Assembly (NCBI GenBank): GCA_003249585.1
Contig: QKIM01000081.1
Span: forward strand, 1 to 5,572
Length of the DNA stretch: 5,572 bases
DNA from: Deltaproteobacteria bacterium
GTDB lineage: Bacteria; Myxococcota_A; Polyangia; HGW-17
Reading direction: 5' to 3'
Within the stretch, counting starts at the first letter, position 1. Each line of letters begins with the position of its first letter. This document shows, piece after piece, positions 1 to 4,677 of this stretch. The translations under genes and the position numbers were made by a program. The notes beneath the pieces are model-generated. The model made no database searches. It was given only the letters and a program-made list of their open reading frames with translations, and was not told the origin of the DNA.

Positions 1-2
1 GC

Positions 3-1211
3 CTGCGGGCCGAGCTCGCACGTCGGCGTCCAGGACGGGGTGACCACGCCTCCGCGCGGGATGAGGCGGATGATCCCGAGATACTCTCCGGGGTGTACGA
101 AGGGAAGACGCTGGGCACCCCCATCGCCATCCTCATCCGCAACACCGACGCGCGACCCGAAGACTACGCCGACCTCGCCGCTCTTTTCAGGCCCGGTCAC
201 GGCGACTACACCTGGCAGAAAAAGTACGGGCACCGCGACCCCAGGGGTGGCGGCCGCGCTTCGGGGCGCGAGACGGCCGCGCGGGTGGCCGCCGGAGCCC
301 TGGCTCTTACGTGGCTGTCGGCGCGCGGGGTGACCGTCACGGGGTACACCACCGCCGTGGGATCGGTGCGGGCCGAGGCACGGGACCTCTCGGGGATCAT
401 CGAACGCCCCTGGCGTTTCGCCGATCCCGCCCTGGTGCCCCGGGTGGAGGCCTGCCTCGCCCAGGTGGCCGCCGACCGCGACAGCGTCGGCGCGACCGTG
501 GAGCTGCTCGTCACGGGGGCGCCCGCCGGGCTCGGCGCGCCCCTGGCCGATCGCCTCGACGCGGCTCTGGCCGGGGCCCTCATGTCCGTGGGGGCCGTGA
601 AGGCCGTCGGAGTGGGGGAGGGCTTCGAGGCCGCCTCCCTGCGCGGCTCCGAGAACAACGACCAGATGAACGCCGCCGGGTTTGCGTCCAACCACGCCGG
701 CGGCATCCTCGGCGGGATCTCCACCGGGCAGCCGATCCTCCTGCGGGTTGCCGTCAAGCCCGTGCCCACCATCGGGATCCCCCAGCAGACCCTCGACACC
801 GAGGGGGCGTCCGTGGAATTCACCGGCTCGGGCCGCCACGACCGGGTGCTGGTCCCCCGGATCCTCCCTGTCCTCGAGGCCATGGTCGCCCTGGTGCTCC
901 TGGACGCCCTGTGGGCCCGGGACGCCGAGCTGGCCGCCCCCGACACCATGGAGGTGCTCCGCTGCGGGATCGACGCTGTCGATGACGACCTGGTGGAGCT
1001 CATTGCCCGGCGCCTCCATCTCGCTCAGGCCATCGGCGAGGCAAAGCGGGCCCGGGGTCTCGCTGTATCCGACCCGTCCCGGGAGGCCGAGGTGCGCCGC
1101 CGCTGGGAGCTGCGGGCGACGGGCGCCGGCCTGGAGGGGGCGCAGCTCTCGGCCCTCCTCGACACCCTCTTCGGGATCTCCAAAGCCGTCCAGAAGGAAG
1201 AACCATCATGA
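3..1211 (+). CDS. aroC: Chorismate synthase-chorismate mutase (AroQ) fusion, 5'-partial
   Basis: This is a bifunctional cytoplasmic enzyme of aromatic amino acid synthesis. The frame is open from base 3 with no start, so the gene begins upstream; by comparison with E. coli AroC about 38 residues, including the GESHG motif, are missing. The 402 visible residues start with a chorismate synthase domain: RRRPG near base 24, EILSGVYEGKTLGTPI, RPGHGDYTWQKKYGHRD, RGGGRASGRETAARVAAG, LRGSENND, NHAGGILGGIS and a C-terminal RHD-VPR-EAM block. From about base 945 an AroQ mutase domain follows. Aligned without gaps to E. coli chorismate mutase as I recall it, all active-site residues are kept: Arg (codon at 960), Arg (1011), Lys (1044), Asp (1071), Arg (1080), Ser (1179) and Gln (1191). 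The product would convert EPSP to chorismate and then prephenate. A GTG at 93 lies inside the conserved domain and is not the start. The stop overlaps the next gene by four bases. Confidence 0.96.
   Translation: MRAELARRRPGRGDHASARDEADDPEILSGVYEGKTLGTPIAILIRNTDARPEDYADLAALFRPGHGDYTWQKKYGHRDPRGGGRASGRETAARVAAGALALTWLSARGVTVTGYTTAVGSVRAEARDLSGIIERPWRFADPALVPRVEACLAQVAADRDSVGATVELLVTGAPAGLGAPLADRLDAALAGALMSVGAVKAVGVGEGFEAASLRGSENNDQMNAAGFASNHAGGILGGISTGQPILLRVAVKPVPTIGIPQQTLDTEGASVEFTGSGRHDRVLVPRILPVLEAMVALVLLDALWARDAELAAPDTMEVLRCGIDAVDDDLVELIARRLHLAQAIGEAKRARGLAVSDPSREAEVRRRWELRATGAGLEGAQLSALLDTLFGISKAVQKEEPS
945..1208 (+). other. AroQ-type chorismate mutase domain at the C-terminus of AroC
   Basis: This is the all-helical AroQ domain (about 88 residues) fused after the last chorismate synthase helix. 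The junction lies in a short stretch reading AELAAPDTMEV, followed by LRCGIDAVDDDLVELIARR, GEAKRARG, SDPSREAEV and GISKAVQ. These match the three-helix AroQ pattern, and no stop or start separates the two parts. The intact catalytic set argues that the domain is active rather than a decayed regulatory remnant. Confidence 0.93.
1191..1211 (+). promoter_or_regulatory. Ribosome binding site and ATGA stop/start overlap
   Basis: A purine-rich AGAAGGAAG run (1192-1200) sits inside the last codons of aroC, seven bases before ATG at 1208. The ATG shares ATGA (1208-1211) with the aroC stop TGA. A second ATG follows at once at 1211, so either could initiate; 1208 has the better spacing. The arrangement predicts translational coupling, and no space exists for a separate promoter between the genes. 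Confidence 0.75.
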
Positions 1212-1279
1212 TGAAGAATATCGCAACCCTCCTCTTCGCCTGGGCCGTGCTGGGGGTTCCCACGGTCGGCCGCGCCGCC
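1208..1279 (+). other. Sec-type signal peptide
   Basis: Codons 1-24 read Met-Met-Lys-Asn, then a hydrophobic stretch (IATLLFAWAVLGVP), then TVGRA-A. Cleavage is likely after Ala23 or Ala24. Export fits the 41 cysteines of the mature protein, which would need an oxidising compartment to form disulfides. Confidence 0.85.
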
Positions 1280-3667
1280 AAGTGCCCCAGTGGCAAGGTG
1301 TTCAGCCCCAAACTGCTCAAGTGTGTCTCCGTGCGTATCCGCACCTGCCCCGCAAAACAGTACATGGAGAAGGGTCGGTGCGTGAAGTTCGTCTACGGCA
1401 AGCTCACGGTGAAACCCCTCTTCGCCGACCAGATCAAGATGACGGACTTCCCGATCAACGCCCGTCGCTACGTGAACAAGGGGCTCGCCTACTATCGCAA
1501 GCAGGCCTACATGGCCGCGCTCTTCTATTTCAAGCACGCCTACCTCATCAAGAATCACGAGCTCCTCGGGCACATGATCGGTGAGTGCTACCGCCGCTCC
1601 GGTGATCAGTACTACGCGAATGCCATCTACCGCCAGCTGGAGGTCCTCTTCCCCAAGGGGCCCCATGCGGCTCTGGCCACCAGGCTGCGCAAGCGGTACG
1701 AGGGGATGGGCCAACTGCTCCTCAAGTGCCGGCAGCTCCACACGCCTTCGTGCAGGATCCTCACCGCCCGGTACGGGGAGGACATCAAGGAAGGATATGA
1801 TTCCGGGCAAATGGGCCTCGCCATGGTGGAGATGAGTATCGGGAAGAGCAAAGAGGCGAAGGCACGGCTCCTCAAGACCTGCAAGAAGGGGCTCCTCCGC
1901 GCCTGTTCGGGCCTCGGATGGGTGTACTTCGAGAAGGACCGCAACGAGCACCTTGCCCTTCGGTATCTCAAAATCGGCTGTGACGGCGGCGGGCAGTGGT
2001 CGTGTACCCTCATGGGGACCTTCCTGGAGTACTCCCTGCTCAAGCCGGGGCTGGCCAACTCCTATTACCGTCGTGCCTGTGCCGAGTTCGATCCCTACGG
2101 CTGCTATCAGGTTGCCCGGATCGCCAGGGAGAAGAAGGTGCCTTGGTCCGGAGCCATGGCCTTCCTCGAGCGGCAATGCCTCAAGCGGCGCAACGCCGAG
2201 GCGTGCATCAAGGGCGGAGAGATCGCCGAGACCCGTAAAAACGAAAGGAAAGCACGCAAATTCTACAAGGCGGCCTGCGACGAAAAGCACACGTCCTCAT
2301 GCATCAAGCTCGGGCAGCTCCTCGCCAAAAACGAGAAGACGCGGTATATGGCCACGAACAGTTACCGCGAGGCCTGTGAGGAGGGAGACCCCGAAGGGTG
2401 CAAGTATCTGGGGCGAATGTACGCTTCCCAACAGAATTTTTCCCTTGCCGCAACGACCTACAACCGGTACGCCGTCTTCTACGACAAGCCCTGCCGGGCA
2501 GGAGACATGGAGAGCTGCAGAAAACTCATGGACTTCTATGCCCTGACGGTGAAGAGCCCCGTGAAGACCAGGTACTGGGCGGCGTTTTACGCGAAGCTGG
2601 CGGACAAGAGCTGCACCGGGGGAGACCGGGTCAGTTGCATGCTGGCCATGGGCACCTACGGCAGCTATCTCAAAAACTTCAGACGTGCACGCGACATCGC
2701 CGCCAGGATGTGCGCCCTCAAGCAGCCCAACGCCTGTGAGCGGGCTGCCTATTATTCCAAACAGCTCGGCGAGTCCGGGAGCCTTGTGTCGGTCACCACC
2801 TACGAGAAGCAGCTCCAGGAACAGTGCGAGGCCGGCAACCTGTACCAGTGCACCGTGCTCGGGTCGAATTATGTCCGCAAGAAGATGTACCCCCAGGGGA
2901 TCAAATACCTGAAGTATGCCTGCGAAGGGGGGCTCTTCTTCACCTGCATGAACCTGGCGAGGGTCTACCAGATCCAGCTCAAGAACCGGGTGGAGGCGGC
3001 AAAGTGGTATGCGTACGGGTGCACCAACCGGAACAGCCATTCCTGTCAGCAGCTGGGGATATTCAACGAGCGGGATCTCAATGAGCCCGAAGCGGCCATC
3101 AAGGCGTACATGAAGGGGTGCGCCCTGAAGTTGGAGACCTCGTGCACCCGGGCGGCGAGTCTGTACAAGAAGCAAAACGAGGTGAAGAAGGCCCGCGGGG
3201 CGTATCTTGCCGCTGCGAAAATTCTCGAGGATCAGTGCAGGAAAAATCGATACGGGTTCTGCACGCGGGCGGGGGATATTTATGCCAAAGATTTAAATAA
3301 CAAGAATAAATCTAGGTATTTGTACGAACGTGGCGCGACGGAAATCAGGAAGCAATGCAAACAGAACAACGCGAGGCAGTGCTACGCCTACGGGTTTATC
3401 CTCAAGGACAAGTTGAACAACCTCAAACTGGCGGCCACCTATTTTCAGAAGGGCTGTGACGGGGGGAACGTCTTCTCGTGCTACATGGCGGGGCGGATGT
3501 ACATCGAGACGAACCGGGAGCGCAGGGGACGGAAATTGCTGGAAGCGGCCTGTGACAAGAAGAACAGGCCCGCCTGCAACTACCTCAGGAGGCTCGAACG
3601 CCAGGGAGTTTCAAAACCTCGCAAGCGGCCTCGCAAGCGGCCCCGTCCGCGGCGAAGACGTTGGTGA
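1208..3667 (+). CDS. Secreted cysteine-rich Sel1/Hcp-like repeat protein, 819 aa
   Basis: The function is unknown; the architecture is clear. Residues 1-23 form a signal peptide: lysine, hydrophobic core, GRA before Ala24. Lys25 precedes the first cysteine, so there is no lipobox. Residues 26-58 hold two small cysteine modules (C26/C39 and C47/C58). Residues ~88-150 look like TPR helices. From residue 174 to 790 run 18 cysteine pairs, 17 spaced C-x7-C and one C-x8-C (324/333). First cysteines are at 174, 225, 258, 291, 324, 357, 390, 429, 469, 502, 540, 572, 605, 638, 677, 717, 750 and 782. A typical unit has Y-x-x-A-C, C-x-x-L-G-x-x-Y and then a second helix. This resembles the disulfide-bridged helix pairs of Helicobacter Hcp proteins, so a periplasmic or extracellular alpha-solenoid for protein binding is the best guess. 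The tail (802-819) is strongly basic. The protein is lysine-rich. It overlaps aroC by four bases and probably shares its transcript. Confidence 0.92.
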   Translation: MMKNIATLLFAWAVLGVPTVGRAAKCPSGKVFSPKLLKCVSVRIRTCPAKQYMEKGRCVKFVYGKLTVKPLFADQIKMTDFPINARRYVNKGLAYYRKQAYMAALFYFKHAYLIKNHELLGHMIGECYRRSGDQYYANAIYRQLEVLFPKGPHAALATRLRKRYEGMGQLLLKCRQLHTPSCRILTARYGEDIKEGYDSGQMGLAMVEMSIGKSKEAKARLLKTCKKGLLRACSGLGWVYFEKDRNEHLALRYLKIGCDGGGQWSCTLMGTFLEYSLLKPGLANSYYRRACAEFDPYGCYQVARIAREKKVPWSGAMAFLERQCLKRRNAEACIKGGEIAETRKNERKARKFYKAACDEKHTSSCIKLGQLLAKNEKTRYMATNSYREACEEGDPEGCKYLGRMYASQQNFSLAATTYNRYAVFYDKPCRAGDMESCRKLMDFYALTVKSPVKTRYWAAFYAKLADKSCTGGDRVSCMLAMGTYGSYLKNFRRARDIAARMCALKQPNACERAAYYSKQLGESGSLVSVTTYEKQLQEQCEAGNLYQCTVLGSNYVRKKMYPQGIKYLKYACEGGLFFTCMNLARVYQIQLKNRVEAAKWYAYGCTNRNSHSCQQLGIFNERDLNEPEAAIKAYMKGCALKLETSCTRAASLYKKQNEVKKARGAYLAAAKILEDQCRKNRYGFCTRAGDIYAKDLNNKNKSRYLYERGATEIRKQCKQNNARQCYAYGFILKDKLNNLKLAATYFQKGCDGGNVFSCYMAGRMYIETNRERRGRKLLEAACDKKNRPACNYLRRLERQGVSKPRKRPRKRPRPRRRRW
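1727..3577 (+). repeat. Array of 18 paired-cysteine Sel1/Hcp-like protein repeats
   Basis: This is a protein-level repeat running from Cys174 to Cys790. Spacings between successive first cysteines are 51, 33, 33, 33, 33, 33, 39, 40, 33, 38, 32, 33, 33, 39, 40, 33 and 32 residues. The basic unit is therefore 33 residues, with extra length added before the first cysteine in the long ones. The DNA copies have diverged widely, so this is an old duplication and not a recent tandem repeat. Confidence 0.9.
3617..3652 (+). repeat. 12-bp tandem repeat encoding Pro-Arg-Lys-Arg
   Basis: CCTCGCAAGCGG occurs twice in perfect tandem (3617-3628 and 3629-3640), followed by a degenerate third copy CCCCGTCCGCGG (3641-3652). 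The repeat is in frame and gives PRKR-PRKR-PRPR before the final RRRW of the repeat protein. Confidence 0.85.
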
Positions 3668-3672
3668 ACGGG

Positions 3673-3693
3673 GGGCTGCCCGAAAGGCATCCC
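3673..3693. terminator. Weak hairpin in the convergent gap, possible bidirectional terminator
   Basis: In the 61-base gap between the two convergent stops, GGGCTGCC (3673-3680) can pair with GGCATCCC (3686-3693) around a CGAAA loop, with one C-T mismatch. No T-run follows on either strand, so it is not a classical intrinsic terminator. The position between convergent genes is the main reason to list it. Confidence 0.3.
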
Positions 3694-3728
3694 GTCGTAT
3701 GACCATGGAACTGCAGGTGAGAGGGGGA

Positions 3729-4547
3729 TCAGGCGCCCAGGAGGATCAGGCTCAGGGCCATGACGGCCATGCCGGACATTACGCCCAAAATGGCCATGTG
3801 GTGCTCGCCGTACTTCTCCGCGGTGGGCAAGAGCTCGTCCAGGGAGATGAAGACCATGATCCCAGCCACGGCGGCGAAGACCGCCCCGAAGAGCACGGGG
3901 GATAAAAAGGCACGGAGCACGAAGAAGCCGATGAGGGCGCCCGCGGGCTCGGCCAGGCCGGAGAGGAAGGAGAGCCAGAAGGCCTTTTTGCGCGACCCCG
4001 TGGCGTAGAAGACGGGGACCGAGACGGCGATGCCCTCGGGGATGTTGTGGATGGCGATGGCGATGGCGATGCTCACGCCCAGCTTGGGGCTGGCCAGCCC
4101 GGCCATGAAGGTGGCGATACCCTCGGGGAAGTTGTGGATGCCGATGGCCAGGGCCGCGAAGATCCCCATGCGCATGAGGGACTGCTGTTTTTTTCGTTCC
4201 GCCTCGTCGATGTCCATCTCCTGGGCGTCGTGCATCTCGTGGGGGTTGCCGAACTCGGGGACGAGCTGGTCGATGAGGGCGATGAAGATCATGCCCCCGA
4301 AGAAGGAGACGGTGGTGAACAGGGACGCCCGAGAGGCCGTCAGGGAGACGGCCATGGCCTCCCGGGCCTTGGGGAAGATGTCTATGAAGGAGACATAGAG
4401 CATCACGCCCGCGGAGAAGCCCAGGGAGATAGTGAGGAAGTGGGTGCTGGTCTTCTTCGCGAAGAAGGCCATGGCGCTCCCGATCCCCGTGGAGAGTCCG
4501 GCGAAGAGGGTGAGGCCGAAGGCGAGCAGGACGGTGGATGTGGTCAT
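3729..4547 (-). CDS. zupT: ZIP-family divalent metal transporter, ZupT-like
   Basis: This is a 272-residue inner-membrane protein expected to import zinc and perhaps other divalent metals (Fe, Mn, Co in E. coli ZupT, which has 257 residues). About eight hydrophobic segments are visible. The two signature metal-site helices carry HNFPEG (residues 138-143) and HNIPEG (167-172), and a conserved glutamate lies in SGLAEP (Glu200). SLGFSAGVMLYVSF (41-54) and GIMVFISLDELLP (229-241) also match ZupT closely. A hydrophilic loop at residues 98-120, rich in Asp, Glu and three His, fits the variable cytoplasmic loop between helices 3 and 4. The start at 4547 is chosen because AGGAG lies seven bases upstream and the helix 1 sequence follows at once. 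The frame stays open for 107 more codons upstream, but that part is proline/serine/arginine-rich shadow of the neighbouring gene. The gene converges on the repeat-protein gene. Confidence 0.94.
   Translation of the reverse strand: MTTSTVLLAFGLTLFAGLSTGIGSAMAFFAKKTSTHFLTISLGFSAGVMLYVSFIDIFPKAREAMAVSLTASRASLFTTVSFFGGMIFIALIDQLVPEFGNPHEMHDAQEMDIDEAERKKQQSLMRMGIFAALAIGIHNFPEGIATFMAGLASPKLGVSIAIAIAIHNIPEGIAVSVPVFYATGSRKKAFWLSFLSGLAEPAGALIGFFVLRAFLSPVLFGAVFAAVAGIMVFISLDELLPTAEKYGEHHMAILGVMSGMAVMALSLILLGA
4048..4070. repeat. GATGGC short tandem repeat inside zupT
   Basis: Three copies of GATGGC (4050-4067) are followed by GATGCT. On the coding strand they give alternating Ile-Ala (residues 160-166) in the helix leading into HNIPEG. 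The period of six keeps the frame, so a change in copy number would alter the helix length and not truncate the protein. Confidence 0.6.
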
Positions 4548-4677
4548 GGGTTCGCTCCTATGCTGGGAGTGTATCAAGGAGAGACGATGCCGAAAAGAAG
4601 ATTCATGGGGGAAGGACACGTCCTGCCGTACGAAGAGGGGGCGATGGAGCCGGACCTGGTCGGCCTCACGATGCTGA
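4548..4677. other. Gap of 130 bases before zupT
   Basis: The region between the activator's stop and the zupT start should contain the zupT promoter unless the two are co-transcribed. I see no convincing -35/-10 pair. GGCAT-(N9)-TTGAT on the minus strand recalls a -24/-12 element but the spacing is wrong. No palindrome resembling a Zur or Fur site was found. A weak GAG-CCG/CGG-CTC hairpin with a bulge lies just after the activator stop, without a T-run. The + strand is open here for a 41-codon frame, reported under findings. Confidence 0.5.
4555..4559 (-). promoter_or_regulatory. Ribosome binding site deciding the zupT start
   Basis: AGGAG on the minus strand ends seven bases before ATG at 4547. 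This fixes the ZupT start and excludes the longer upstream reading frame. Confidence 0.8.

Noticed and set aside
93..95. GTG at 93 as the start of chorismate synthase
   Set aside because: The same frame is open to base 3 and encodes conserved chorismate synthase residues (RRRPG, EILSG) upstream of it.
1025..2290. 421-codon open frame on the minus strand opposite aroC and the repeat gene
   Set aside because: It is antisense to two strongly supported genes, shows no recognisable domain, and long antisense frames are expected in GC-rich coding DNA.
2297..3175. 292-codon open frame on the minus strand opposite the repeat gene
   Set aside because: It mirrors the regular codon pattern of the + strand gene, with no domain or ribosome site of its own that I could support.
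1727..3577. CRISPR or DNA-level tandem repeat in the repeat-protein gene
   Set aside because: The periodicity exists only in the protein (about 99 bases per unit); the DNA units share little beyond cysteine codons and are continuous coding sequence.
4573..4591. Sigma-54 promoter before zupT
   Set aside because: CGGCAT and TTGAT are present on the minus strand, but the distance between them is about four bases too long for a -24/-12 element.
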